Notes: generated by a model not told the origin, from the sequence alone. A DNA stretch of 64,000 bases from Sphingobium fluviale (GCF_004122115.1 NZ_SBKP01000001.1:62001-126000); one strand, 5' to 3'. Positions 35,094 through 44,382 are shown, counted from the first letter of the stretch. Program-made: numbers and translations.

Positions 35094-36866
35094 TCAGTGG
35101 ATGAGCGCTGCGATCAGCGCCACCAGCAGGATGAGCGAAACGCCCTGCCAAAACCGAACGGGATGCCTTTCGATCAGGGGAACCGCGCGCAGGTCCACCC
35201 GTTCGACCGCCGCACCGCCTTCGAGCGCTCGCAGCAGGCCGATGGCATCGCCGAAACGCTCCTCGGGATCGACGGAAACCGCGCGCATCAGCGCGGCGTC
35301 CAACCATGCGGGCAATTCCGGGCGCAGGCTGCTCGGCGCTTCCAGCTTGCGGAAGCGCGGGCGACTGAAAGCCTCGATCTCGCCATAGGGGTAATGCCCG
35401 GTGAACAGGCGCCACAGCGTGACGCCCAGCGCGTAGAGGTCGGTCGCCTCGTCACCAAGGTTGCCGGCGAACATCTCGGGCGCGAGATAGCTCGGCGTGC
35501 CGGGAATTTCGCTGGCTCCGAACTCGTCGACGCGCGGCAGGCGGGCGACGCCGAGGTCGATCAGTTTCAGCCCGCCATCATGGGTGAGCATCACGTTCTC
35601 GGGCTTGATGTCGCGGTGAATGATGTCGAGCTTGTGCAGCGCGGCGACAGCGCGGGTCAGCCGGATGGCGATATCCAGTCCTTCGGCAAGGTTCATCGGG
35701 CTGGCAAGCCGCGCCTCCAGCGTCTGGCCCTCGTAAAACGGCTGCACTCCGTAAAGCCGGGTCTGCCGATCCTGCGCCACGGCGATGACATCGCCGACGA
35801 AGGGGCTGGACACCCGGCTGCCCACCAGGATCTCACGGGTGAAGGCCAGCCGTGCGCCGGTTTCGGAAAGCAGCGCGGGCTTGGGAAACTTGATCGCGAC
35901 GACCTGCCCGTTGGCGGTGTCGGTTGCGCGGAACAGGCGGGTGTAGCGGCCATCGGACAGCAGATGATCGAGCCGGAAGCCGTCCACGCTGTCGCCCTCA
36001 CCCGGCGGATCGAGGATGGGCAGGCGGTCGATGTCGCCGGCCACGCTGTCATGCCCGATCGCGGGCAGGCTGACAACATCGAGCACGATCGCGGTGGCAT
36101 TGTCCTGGCTGCCCGCCCCCAGCGCCGCCGCCACGATGGCACCGGCATCGGCATCGGCGGAATTGCGCGCGCCAAGCAACTTCTCCAGTCGCCGGTGGGA
36201 CAGGCTGCCGTGCACGCCGTCGCTGGTCAGCAGCAGCCGGTCGTGCTCGGCCAACGCCACTTCGTGATGATCGAGCCGCAAGCGATCCTCGATCCCGATG
36301 GCGCGGTAGAGGATGTGGCGCTGGTCGGGATGCGACCGGGTATGGTCCTGCGTCAGCAGGGTGAGTCTGCCGTCGCGGAAATGCCAAGCCCGACTGTCGC
36401 CCGCATGCAGGACATGGCCCCTGCGCCCTTTCAGAACCAAGGCGGTGAAAGTGGTGGCAGCATGGGCCATCGAATCGGTTCGCCCCATCGCCGTCAGCCA
36501 GCGGTTGTAGGGGGCCATGACCCGGTGCGCGGCGGCAGGCACGCCGATGGTGTCGGGCTGATCGTAAAGTCCCTCGATCAATGCGCGCACGGCCAGTTCG
36601 GCGGCGATGCGGCCGCCCCGATGATCGCCGCCGATGCCGCCGCCTACGCCATCGGCCACGGCGGCGATCATCCCGTGGCGCATCCGCTCCAGTTCGGTCG
36701 CGGTATAGATGCCGGCGAAGTCCTGGTTGTCGGCACGGACCCCGGTTTCAGAAGCGTGGCCACCAGCCACCAGCAATCGTCCTTCCGGTTTCAATCCTCG
36801 CGCCCCCTCATGCGTGCACACGCGAAGGGGACGACCGGGACCATTCTTCGTCAAGCCATTTCTCAT
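35094..36866 (-). CDS. PP2C phosphatase - Ser/Thr kinase fusion, membrane-anchored
   Basis: Bifunctional signalling protein of up to 590 residues. N-terminal PP2C domain: ADNQDFAGI, AVADGVGGGIGGDHRGG, HAGDSRAW, LLLTSDGVHG and GSQDNATAIVL carry the metal-binding aspartates. C-terminal Hanks kinase: VAIKFPKP (Lys), IHRDIKPENVMLTHDG (catalytic loop), LIDLGVARL in place of DFG, and GTPSYLAPEMFAG. A single membrane helix (LILLVALIAALI) ends the protein. Similar fusions accompany nir/nas genes in pseudomonads. The start is uncertain: ATG 36866 is used, but homology begins near 36790, leaving possible TTG/GTG starts. It is read opposite to narK and nasS, which is unusual. Confidence 0.87.
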   Translation of the reverse strand: MRNGLTKNGPGRPLRVCTHEGARGLKPEGRLLVAGGHASETGVRADNQDFAGIYTATELERMRHGMIAAVADGVGGGIGGDHRGGRIAAELAVRALIEGLYDQPDTIGVPAAAHRVMAPYNRWLTAMGRTDSMAHAATTFTALVLKGRRGHVLHAGDSRAWHFRDGRLTLLTQDHTRSHPDQRHILYRAIGIEDRLRLDHHEVALAEHDRLLLTSDGVHGSLSHRRLEKLLGARNSADADAGAIVAAALGAGSQDNATAIVLDVVSLPAIGHDSVAGDIDRLPILDPPGEGDSVDGFRLDHLLSDGRYTRLFRATDTANGQVVAIKFPKPALLSETGARLAFTREILVGSRVSSPFVGDVIAVAQDRQTRLYGVQPFYEGQTLEARLASPMNLAEGLDIAIRLTRAVAALHKLDIIHRDIKPENVMLTHDGGLKLIDLGVARLPRVDEFGASEIPGTPSYLAPEMFAGNLGDEATDLYALGVTLWRLFTGHYPYGEIEAFSRPRFRKLEAPSSLRPELPAWLDAALMRAVSVDPEERFGDAIGLLRALEGGAAVERVDLRAVPLIERHPVRFWQGVSLILLVALIAALIH

Positions 36867-36886
36867 CTCGAAAGGAAGCGGGCCGC

Positions 36887-38110
36887 ATGAGCGGAAAATC
36901 CTTCTGGCAATCGGGGCACAGGCCAACGCTGATCATGGCGTTCCTGTATTTCGACATTGCCTTCATGGTCTGGAACCTGCTGGGGCCGCTCGCTCCGATC
37001 ATTGCCAAGGATCTTGATCTTACCCCGGCGGAAAAGGGCTTCATGGTGGCCGTGCCGACGCTGGCGGGCGCGGTGCTGCGTCTTGTCAACGGCTTCCTGG
37101 TCGACCGGATCGGCCAGAAGGTGACGGGCGCGATCGGGCAGGTGATCGTGATCGTCGGCCTTGGGGTCGCCTGGCATTTCGGGGTGGACAGCCTTGAGGG
37201 GCTGATTGCCGTGGGCGTGATCCTGGGCTTTGCCGGCGCGGCCTTCGCGGTCGCCCTGCCGCTGGCCTCGCGCTGGTATCCGCCAGAACATCAGGGCAAG
37301 GCGATGGGCATTGCGGGGATGGGCAATTCGGGCACCGTGTTTGCCGCGCTGTTCGCACCGCTGCTGGCCAAGGCGTTTGGCTGGAACAACGTGCTGGGCT
37401 TCGCGCTGATCCCGCTGGTCATCGTGTTCATCGCCTACATGGTGCTGGTGAAGGACAGCCCGCACCAGCCCCCCGCGAAGACTACCAGCCAGTATATCGC
37501 CAGCTACTTCCGCATGCTGGGCGAAGGCGATGCCTGGTGGTTCATGCTGTTCTACGGCGTGACCTTCGGCGGCTTCGTCGGGCTGAGCGGCTCGCTGCCG
37601 ATCTGGTTCACCGGCGAACTCGGCATGACCCCGATCCACGCCGGCTATGCCACGGCCGCCTGCGTGTTCGCCGGATCGCTGGTGCGCCCCTTCGGCGGCG
37701 CGCTGGCAGACAGGATCGGCGGCATCCGCACGTTGTCGATCGTCTACATGGTGGCTGCCGTGCTGCTTGCCGCGATCAGCCTGGCGCCAATTTCGTTCGT
37801 GGTCATGTTCCCGCTGTTCTTCGCGGTGATGGGAACGCTGGGCGTGGGCAATGGCGCGGTGTTCCAGCTAGTGCCGCAGCGTTTCCGCCATGAAATCGGC
37901 GTGATGACCGGGCTGGTCGGCTTCGGCGGCGGCGTGGGCGGGTTCTACCTCGCCTCCTCGCTCGGCCTTGCCAAGCAGTGGACCGGCAGTGCCTCCACCG
38001 GTTTCCTCGTCTTTGCCGTGCTGGCGCTGATCGCGCTGGCCGGCCTCACCTCGGTCAAGAAGCGCTGGCGCACCACCTGGGGCGCGGCGATTCAGGGAGT
38101 TCGTATCTGA
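36887..38110 (+). CDS. narK: Nitrate/nitrite transporter, NarK/NasA type
   Basis: Major-facilitator nitrate transporter with 12 membrane helices and 407 residues. Family landmarks: FDIAFMVWNLLGPLAPIIAKDL, the conserved loop VDRIGQK, ALPLASRWYPPEHQGKAMGIAGMGNSGTVFAALF (nitrate signature 1) and GVGNGAVFQLVPQRF (signature 2). ATG 36887 has an AAGGAAG ribosome site eight bases ahead. Its stop overlaps the nirB start (TGATG), making one unit with nirB, nirD and nasA. Only about 20 bases separate it from the divergent kinase gene if that starts at 36866. Confidence 0.94.
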   Translation: MSGKSFWQSGHRPTLIMAFLYFDIAFMVWNLLGPLAPIIAKDLDLTPAEKGFMVAVPTLAGAVLRLVNGFLVDRIGQKVTGAIGQVIVIVGLGVAWHFGVDSLEGLIAVGVILGFAGAAFAVALPLASRWYPPEHQGKAMGIAGMGNSGTVFAALFAPLLAKAFGWNNVLGFALIPLVIVFIAYMVLVKDSPHQPPAKTTSQYIASYFRMLGEGDAWWFMLFYGVTFGGFVGLSGSLPIWFTGELGMTPIHAGYATAACVFAGSLVRPFGGALADRIGGIRTLSIVYMVAAVLLAAISLAPISFVVMFPLFFAVMGTLGVGNGAVFQLVPQRFRHEIGVMTGLVGFGGGVGGFYLASSLGLAKQWTGSASTGFLVFAVLALIALAGLTSVKKRWRTTWGAAIQGVRI

Positions 38111-40575
38111 TGTCTCAAAAGCCCCATCTCGTCGTCATCGGCAACGGCATGGCCGGATGCCGCGCCGTGGAAGAAGTGCTCGCGCGCGATGCGAACAAGT
38201 TCCGCGTGACTATCTTCGGCGCCGAACCGCGCGTGAACTACAACCGCATCATGCTCTCCCCCGTGCTGGCGGGCGAGAAGACGTTCGACGACATCGTGAT
38301 CAACGACGCCGCCTGGTATGCCGACAACGGCATCGAACTGGTATCGGGCGATCCGGTGGTGAGCATCGACCGCGCGGGGCGGACAGTTACCGCCAAGTCG
38401 GGCCTGAGCGTCGGCTATGACAAGCTGCTGATTGCCACGGGCTCCGATCCCTTCATCATCCCGGTTCCGGGCAAGGATCTGCCCGGCGTCGTGACGTTCC
38501 GCGATCTGGACGATGTCGACAAGATGCTGGACGCGGCCAAAGGCGGCGGCGCGGCGGTGGTGATCGGCGGCGGGCTGCTGGGGCTGGAAGCCGCGCACGG
38601 CCTGTCGCTCCAGGGTATGAAGGTGACGGTGATCCACCTGATGCCGACGCTGATGGAACGTCAGCTCGACGAAGCGGCGGGCTGGCTGCTCAAGACCGAA
38701 CTGGAACGGCGTGGACAGACCATCCTGACCGAGGCCGACACCGCCGAAATTTTCGGCAACAACAAGGTCGAGGGCGTGCGGTTGAAGGACGAGACGGAGA
38801 TTCCGGCCTCCATCGTCGTCATGGCGGTCGGCATCCGCCCCGCCACCGCATTGGCGCGAGAGGCCGGGCTGGAGGTCAATCGCGGCATCGTGGTCGACGA
38901 TCATATGATCACGTCCGACCCGGATGTGCTTTCGGTGGGCGAATGCGTGGAGCATGGCGGTATGGTCTATGGCCTGGTCGCGCCCCTGTGGGAGATGTGC
39001 CGCAGCCTCGCCGACGGCCTCGTCGGGGCCGAAAACCCCTATGGCGGTTCGGTCACGTCCACCAAGCTCAAGGTTTCGGGAATCGACGTGTTCTCCGCCG
39101 GCGATTTCGCGGGCGGCGAAGGCTGCGAGGACATCGTGATGCGCGATGCCACCCGCGGCGTCTACAAGCGCGTGATCGTGAAGGCCGACAAGGTAATCGG
39201 CGCCGTGCTCTATGGCGATACGGCGGATGGAAGCTGGTATTTCGACCTCTTGAAGAAGGGCGAGGACATCTCCGATATCCGCGACGCGCTGATCTTCGGT
39301 CAGGCGTTTGCATCGGGTGGAGGCGCTTCGGCAAACCCTACTGATGCCGTTGCGGCGCTTTCCGCAGATGCGGAAATCTGCGGCTGCAACGGCGTGTCCA
39401 AGGGCAAGGTCGTGGCCTGCATCGAAGGCGGCGCGCATGATCTCGATGCGGTGCGCTCGACCTGCAAGGCTTCGGCCAGTTGCGGGCAGTGCACCGGACT
39501 TGTCGAAAGCCTGCTGGCGCTGACGCTGGGTGACGAGTTCTCCGGCCAGCGCCAGAACAAGCCGATGTGCAAGTGCACCAGCTTCACCCACGAGGAAGTA
39601 CGTGAGCACATCCGCGACATGGAGCTGAAATCGATCCCGCAGGTGATGCAGGAAATGTCCTGGTCGACGCCCGACGGCTGCTCCTCGTGCCGCCCCGCGC
39701 TCAATTACTACCTGCTGTGCCAGTGGCCGGCCGAACACAAGGAAGACCCGCAGAGCCGCTTCGTCAACGAACGCATGCACGCCAACATCCAGAAGGACGG
39801 CACCTATTCAGTCGTCCCGCGCATGTGGGGCGGCGTGACCACCCCCAACGAACTGCGCGCCATCGCCGATGCGGCGGACAAGTACGGTGCGCGCATGGTC
39901 AAGGTCACGGGCGGCCAGCGGCTCGACCTGTTCGGGATCAGGAAGCAGGATCTGCCCGCGATCTGGGCAGACCTCAACGCCGCCGGCATGGTTTCGGGCC
40001 ATGCCTATGGCAAGGCGCTGCGCACGGTGAAGACCTGCGTGGGGTCCGAATGGTGCCGCTTCGGCACGCAGGATTCCACCGGCCTTGGCATCAAGCTGGA
40101 AAAGATGACCTGGGGCAGCTGGATGCCGCACAAGTTCAAGATTGCCGTTTCCGGTTGTCCCCGCAACTGCGCCGAAGCCACGATCAAGGACTTTGGCGTG
40201 ATCTGCGTCGATTCGGGCTATGAACTGCACATCGGCGGCAATGGCGGCATCCACCTGCGCGGCACCGACCTGCTGTGCAAGGTGACGAGCGAGGCGGAGG
40301 CGATGGAATACTGCGCCGCCTTCATCCAGCTCTACCGCGAGGAAGCCCGCTATCTCGATCGCACTGCTCCCTGGGTGGAGCGTGTCGGGCTGGACTATGT
40401 AAAATCCCGCGTGGTCGAGGACGGCGAGGGCCGCAAGGAACTCGCCCGGCGCTTTTACCATGCGCAGGAATTCCTCCAGAAGGATCCCTGGGCCGAGCGC
40501 GCCGCCGGTGCCGAAGCGCACATCCACCAGCACATCGCCGAAATCCGGCCCTTCGCCGTCATGGGAACCAAGTAA
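38110..40575 (+). CDS. nirB: Assimilatory NADH-dependent nitrite reductase, large subunit
   Basis: Cytosolic enzyme of 821 residues reducing nitrite to ammonium. Domains in order: FAD/NAD disulfide-reductase fold (VVIGNGMAGCRAVEE, GGGLLGLEAAHGLS), a BFD-like [2Fe-2S] domain (ICGCNGVSKGKV and CKASASCGQCTG), a second Cys-rich segment (PDGCSSCRPALNYY), then the sulfite/nitrite reductase-like halves with the siroheme-[4Fe-4S] cysteines in TCVGSEWCRFG and SGCPRNCAEA. Start overlaps narK and stop overlaps nirD (TAATG). Siroheme needs precorrin-2, which CobA elsewhere in the window could provide. Confidence 0.96.
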   Translation: MSQKPHLVVIGNGMAGCRAVEEVLARDANKFRVTIFGAEPRVNYNRIMLSPVLAGEKTFDDIVINDAAWYADNGIELVSGDPVVSIDRAGRTVTAKSGLSVGYDKLLIATGSDPFIIPVPGKDLPGVVTFRDLDDVDKMLDAAKGGGAAVVIGGGLLGLEAAHGLSLQGMKVTVIHLMPTLMERQLDEAAGWLLKTELERRGQTILTEADTAEIFGNNKVEGVRLKDETEIPASIVVMAVGIRPATALAREAGLEVNRGIVVDDHMITSDPDVLSVGECVEHGGMVYGLVAPLWEMCRSLADGLVGAENPYGGSVTSTKLKVSGIDVFSAGDFAGGEGCEDIVMRDATRGVYKRVIVKADKVIGAVLYGDTADGSWYFDLLKKGEDISDIRDALIFGQAFASGGGASANPTDAVAALSADAEICGCNGVSKGKVVACIEGGAHDLDAVRSTCKASASCGQCTGLVESLLALTLGDEFSGQRQNKPMCKCTSFTHEEVREHIRDMELKSIPQVMQEMSWSTPDGCSSCRPALNYYLLCQWPAEHKEDPQSRFVNERMHANIQKDGTYSVVPRMWGGVTTPNELRAIADAADKYGARMVKVTGGQRLDLFGIRKQDLPAIWADLNAAGMVSGHAYGKALRTVKTCVGSEWCRFGTQDSTGLGIKLEKMTWGSWMPHKFKIAVSGCPRNCAEATIKDFGVICVDSGYELHIGGNGGIHLRGTDLLCKVTSEAEAMEYCAAFIQLYREEARYLDRTAPWVERVGLDYVKSRVVEDGEGRKELARRFYHAQEFLQKDPWAERAAGAEAHIHQHIAEIRPFAVMGTK

Positions 40576-40916
40576 TGGACAGTGCCAAGTGGCTCGATAT
40601 CGGGCCGGTCGATCAGTTGCCCTCGCTCGGCGCGCGCACGCTGCCGGTGCAGGGCGGCAAGGAGATCGCGATCTTCCACACCGCCAACGGCGAGGTCTAT
40701 GCCCTCATCAACGAATGCCCGCACAAGCAGGGACCGCTGAGCGAGGGCATCGTCCATGACACGACCGTCACCTGCCCGCTGCACAGCTGGCGCATCTCGC
40801 TGATCGATGGCCATGCGCTGGGCGACGACGAAGGCTGCGTGCCGGTGATCCCGGTGAAGATCGACAACGGCCGCATCTTCATCGGCCGCGCCGAAGCCTT
40901 GCAGGGCCAGGGCTGA
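40575..40916 (+). CDS. nirD: Nitrite reductase small subunit
   Basis: Rieske-fold small subunit of the assimilatory nitrite reductase, 113 residues. It starts within the nirB stop codon (TAATG). The family motif CPHKQGPLSEG and the partner CPLHSW keep both Cys-x-His and Cys-x2-His pairs, so a Rieske [2Fe-2S] cluster could still be bound; E. coli NirD has lost these ligands. The rest (EIAIFHTANGEVYALINE, IPVKIDNGRIFIG) is typical. Confidence 0.94.
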   Translation: MDSAKWLDIGPVDQLPSLGARTLPVQGGKEIAIFHTANGEVYALINECPHKQGPLSEGIVHDTTVTCPLHSWRISLIDGHALGDDEGCVPVIPVKIDNGRIFIGRAEALQGQG

Positions 40917-40929
40917 GCCGGAGACCGGC

Positions 40930-43548
40930 ATGACCACGATTCGCACCACCTGCGCCTATTGCGGCGTCGGCTGCGGCATCTCCGCAACGGTAACAGGCGA
41001 TCATGCCGTCACCATCGCGGGCGATGCCGCGCACCCGGCCAATTTCGGTCGCCTGTGTTCCAAGGGATCGCACCTTGGCGAAACGGTGCGGCTGGACGGG
41101 CGCTTGCTGCATCCGATGATCGGCGACCAGCAGGCGGGCTGGGACACCGCGCTCGATCTGGTGACGCGGGCGATCACCGATACGGTTGCCGAACACGGGC
41201 CGGACAGCGTGGCCTTCTATGTTTCGGGCCAACTCCTCACCGAGGACTATTACGCCGCCAACAAGCTGATGAAGGGCTACATCGGTTCGGCCAATATCGA
41301 CACCAATTCGCGCCTGTGCATGTCGAGCGCAGTCGCCGCCCACAACCGCGCGTTTGGCGAGGATGTGGTGCCCTGCTCCTACAACGATCTGGAGGAAGCG
41401 GACCTGATCCTGCTGGTCGGCTCCAACACCGCCTGGTGCCACCCGGTGATCTGGCAAAGGATCGAGGCGGCGCGCGAAAGGCGCGGCACGAAGATCGTCG
41501 TCATCGATCCGCGCCGCACCGAAACCGCCGAGCAGGCCAACCTGCACGTTCCGGTGGCTCCCGATGGCGATGTGGCGCTGTTCAATAGCCTGCTGGCCGA
41601 AATGCGCGTGCGCAAGCTGATCGACGAGGACTATCTCGGCGCCCATGTCGATGTGCCCGATCACTTCTGGCAAGGGCTGACGATCAGCCCCGCTCTTGCC
41701 GGGATCGACGAGGCAGCCTTTGCGGCGCTCGCCGATCTGGTGGCGGCTTCGCCCCGCATGGTCACACTGTTCAGCCAGGGCGCGAACCAGTCGGTCTGCG
41801 GGACGGACAAGGGCAACGCGATCATCAACCTGCACCTGGCCATGGGCCGCATCGGCAGACCGGGCACGGGGCCGTTCTCGATCACCGGCCAGCCCAACGC
41901 GATGGGCGGGCGCGAGGTGGGCGGGCTTGCCAACATGCTCGCCTGCCACCGGGGCTTCGACCCCGATGATCTGGACTGGGCCAAGCGCTTCTGGAATTCG
42001 CCGACGATCTGCTCCGGCCCCGGCCTCAAGGCGGTGGACCTGTTCCGCGCGGTGGACGAAGGCAAGGTCCGCTTCCTGTGGATCATGGCGACCAATCCGG
42101 CGGTGTCCATGCCGGACGCGAACTTCGTGCGCGCGGCTCTCGCGAAATGCCCGATGGTGGTTGTCTCCGATTGCATTGCTGACACCGACACGGCCCGCTT
42201 CGCCCACGTCCGCCTGCCCGCGCTGGGGTGGAGCGAGAAGGACGGCACCGTCACCAATTCCGAACGGCTGATCTCGCGCCAGCGCGCCCTGTTCCCCCCC
42301 GCTGGTGAAGCGCGGGCGGATTGGGCGATCGTCGCCGATGTCGCCCGCCGCATGGGGCACGGCGATGCTTTCGCGTGGAGCAGCAGCGCCGAAGTGTTCG
42401 ACGAATTCTGCCGCCAGACCGCCTTTGAAAACAACGGCGCGCGCAAGCTCGACCTGTCGGTCTGGGCCGGGCTGAGCGGGCCGGAATATGACGATCTGGC
42501 ACCGCGCCGCTGGGGCGGGGATTCGCCCTTCGCCGATCGCCGCTTTACCCACCCCGGCGGCCGTGCGCGGATGATTGCGGTGGACGTGCCCCACGCGCGT
42601 GAGACCGATCCGGCCTTCCCGCTGACGCTCAACACCGGCCGGTATCGTGACCAGTGGCACACGATGACGCGCACCGGCCTCTCCCCCCGGCTCTCGCAGC
42701 ATCGCCGCGAACCGCTGCTCGAAGTGCATCCGCTGGATGCCGAGGCGCAGGGCCTGTCCGATGGACGGCTCGCCGCAGTGCGCACGCCGCATGGGCATTC
42801 CCTGTTCCGCGTGAAAGTCACCGATGCGCAACGCCCCGGCGAGGTGTTCGTGCCGATGCACTGGACTGACCGTACATCGAGCGCGGGGCGCTGCAACCTG
42901 CTGCCCGGCCCGGCGCACGATCCGGTCAGCGGCCAGCCCGGTTTCAAGAACAGTCCGGCGGCGGTGGAGCCGTGGCGCGGTGACTGGCGCGGCTTCCTGG
43001 TCTGTGCAGAGCGCCCGGCGCTGCCGGACGGCATCTACTGGACCGCCGTGCAGCAGGACGGCGGCTGGCTGATCGAACTGGAAGGCAAGGGCACGATCGA
43101 CCTTGACGCGCTGCTGCCCGAAGGCGACCGGATCGAGGCCTTCGACGCCGCCCGTGGCACCCGGCGCGTGGTGGTGCGCGCCCTTCCACAAGCTCAGGAT
43201 GATCGCGGTGTGGGCCAGCTTGCCGCCGCGCTCTATTTCACTCGCTCGGGCGCCCTGCCCCCGCGTGACTGGATTGCGGGCCAATTGGCCGAAATGACTG
43301 AAACCGGCGCCGGCGCGCTGCTTGCCGCCCGCCCGGCCGAACCCGAGCCAGATCGCGGCCCGATCGTGTGCGTCTGCTTCAACGTGGGCGAATACACCAT
43401 CCGCGATGCCATCGCCCGGCAGGGGCTGGAAAGCGTGGAAGCGGTGGGCGCCGCGCTCAACGCCGGCACCAACTGCGGCTCTTGCCGCCCCGCCATCGCC
43501 CGGCTGCTGGCAGAGCATTCCATCCACGAACCCGCCGCGACAATCTGA
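40930..43548 (+). CDS. nasA: Assimilatory nitrate reductase, catalytic subunit with C-terminal [2Fe-2S] domain
   Basis: Molybdopterin-guanine-dinucleotide enzyme of 872 residues reducing nitrate to nitrite in the cytosol. The [4Fe-4S] site is Cys8, Cys11, Cys15 and Cys43 (TTCAYCGVGCG and RLCSKGS). Mo-domain landmarks include NSRLCMSSAVAAHNRAFG, GSNTAWCHPVIWQRI and NAMGGREVGGLANMLACHRG. A BFD-like [2Fe-2S] domain closes the protein (VCVCFNVGEYTIRDAI and NCGSCRPAIARL), as in NasA/NasC types that take electrons from a separate partner. It follows nirD after 13 bases; no electron-transfer subunit gene is adjacent, and no siroheme synthase follows. Confidence 0.95.
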   Translation: MTTIRTTCAYCGVGCGISATVTGDHAVTIAGDAAHPANFGRLCSKGSHLGETVRLDGRLLHPMIGDQQAGWDTALDLVTRAITDTVAEHGPDSVAFYVSGQLLTEDYYAANKLMKGYIGSANIDTNSRLCMSSAVAAHNRAFGEDVVPCSYNDLEEADLILLVGSNTAWCHPVIWQRIEAARERRGTKIVVIDPRRTETAEQANLHVPVAPDGDVALFNSLLAEMRVRKLIDEDYLGAHVDVPDHFWQGLTISPALAGIDEAAFAALADLVAASPRMVTLFSQGANQSVCGTDKGNAIINLHLAMGRIGRPGTGPFSITGQPNAMGGREVGGLANMLACHRGFDPDDLDWAKRFWNSPTICSGPGLKAVDLFRAVDEGKVRFLWIMATNPAVSMPDANFVRAALAKCPMVVVSDCIADTDTARFAHVRLPALGWSEKDGTVTNSERLISRQRALFPPAGEARADWAIVADVARRMGHGDAFAWSSSAEVFDEFCRQTAFENNGARKLDLSVWAGLSGPEYDDLAPRRWGGDSPFADRRFTHPGGRARMIAVDVPHARETDPAFPLTLNTGRYRDQWHTMTRTGLSPRLSQHRREPLLEVHPLDAEAQGLSDGRLAAVRTPHGHSLFRVKVTDAQRPGEVFVPMHWTDRTSSAGRCNLLPGPAHDPVSGQPGFKNSPAAVEPWRGDWRGFLVCAERPALPDGIYWTAVQQDGGWLIELEGKGTIDLDALLPEGDRIEAFDAARGTRRVVVRALPQAQDDRGVGQLAAALYFTRSGALPPRDWIAGQLAEMTETGAGALLAARPAEPEPDRGPIVCVCFNVGEYTIRDAIARQGLESVEAVGAALNAGTNCGSCRPAIARLLAEHSIHEPAATI

Positions 43549-43562
43549 AGGAAAATCTGAGT

Positions 43563-43769
43563 ATGATGCATCTCGTCATGGGCGGCCGGGTCACGGATCC
43601 GCAAGGGGTGGATTTCGAGGATCTTTCGAAGATCGATCTGGTCGGTATCTTTCCCGATTTTGCCTCAGCTGAAAATGCCTGGCGCGGCGCGGCGCAGCGC
43701 ACGGTAGACGATGCCGCGATGAAATATGTGGTGGTGCACCTCCACCGCCTGATCGAGCCTAATGGCTAG
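43563..43769 (+). CDS. DUF4170 small protein
   Basis: A 68-residue soluble protein matching DUF4170, a short alphaproteobacterial family of unknown function: MGGRVTDPQGVDFEDLSKID, FPDFASAENAWRGAAQRTVDDA and YVVVHLHRLIEP are its hallmarks. ATG 43563 has an AAGGAA ribosome site. It follows nasA by 14 bases on the same strand and is probably cotranscribed, though the family is usually found elsewhere. The longer open frame upstream overlaps nasA and is not coding. Confidence 0.85.
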   Translation: MMHLVMGGRVTDPQGVDFEDLSKIDLVGIFPDFASAENAWRGAAQRTVDDAAMKYVVVHLHRLIEPNG

Positions 43770-43968
43770 CAGGATGAGGCTGCATGAAATATCTGAGTAG
43801 CGTTGGGTAACTTGGTCGGACGCCTCCCCGACTTGAACCCACAGCGTATGGATCGCTACCGCTGTTCACTCTGACGAGTTTCCGTCCAGGAGAAGGGACG
43901 CAACGCCGGCTGGAAAGCATCTCCAACCGTTCTCACGCTTCATCCCCTTCAAAAAAGCGAGCAGCATT

Positions 43969-44382
43969 TTATGAAACCTTCACAGCATAGAGTTCCATGC
44001 GGTGGTCAACCAAACGGAAACCTAGACGCTCGGCTATCTGTCTTTGCAGAGCCTCCAGCTCGGGATCGACGAATTCGATGACATTGCCTGTCTCGACATC
44101 GATCAGGTGATCGTGATGTGCATCGGGAGCGGCTTCGTAGCGGGCCTTTCCGTCGCCAAAGTCGTGGCGATCGATGACCCCGGCTTCTTCGAACAGGCGG
44201 ACTGTTCGGTATACCGTTGCGATGGAAATGCCGGGATCGATCGCTGAAGCGCGTGCAAACAGTACATCGACGTTGGGGTGATCGAGCGCTTCCGATAGCA
44301 CTCTTGCGATCACGCGCCGTTGCTCCGTGATGCGGAGACCTTTGGCGACACAGATCGTCTCGATGTCGATGCTGCCAGGCAG
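43969..44382 (-). CDS. fur: Fur-family metalloregulator with non-ATG start
   Basis: Ferric-uptake-regulator family protein. The winged-helix DNA-binding part (LRITEQRRVIARVLSEA, ISIATVYRTVRLFEEAGVIDRHDFGDGKARYE) and the metal-binding AHHDHLIDV and EFVDPELEALQRQIAERLGF are intact. Homologues begin MPASIDIE; here the same position reads CTG-CCT-GGC-AGC-ATC-GAC (LPGSIDIE) at 44382, preceded by an in-frame stop and, seven bases upstream, a strong GAGGAG. So CTG appears to be the start codon (137 residues). The next possible start (GTG 44313) would delete half the recognition helix bundle. Only about 50 bases separate the start from the IS21 end, so its native promoter is probably lost. Confidence 0.8.
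   Translation of the reverse strand: MPGSIDIETICVAKGLRITEQRRVIARVLSEALDHPNVDVLFARASAIDPGISIATVYRTVRLFEEAGVIDRHDFGDGKARYEAAPDAHHDHLIDVETGNVIEFVDPELEALQRQIAERLGFRLVDHRMELYAVKVS

Noticed and set aside
34886..35104. 72-codon plus-strand ORF over the nitrate leader
   Set aside because: Runs through the terminator hairpin, has no ribosome site and overlaps the sigma-54 promoter.
38092..39780. 562-codon minus-strand open frame opposite nirB
   Set aside because: Mirror frame of a well-identified gene; its translation has no recognisable domain.
40879..43527. 882-codon minus-strand open frame opposite nasA
   Set aside because: Very long but exactly antisense to nasA; GC bias keeps the opposite frame open. 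nasA has all cofactor motifs.
43820..43880. tRNA-like fragment (reverse-strand GGGTTCAAGTC)
   Set aside because: The T-loop-like bases are present but the flanking arms do not pair and no acceptor or anticodon stem can be built. The whole 43770-43968 gap shows no feature I can support.
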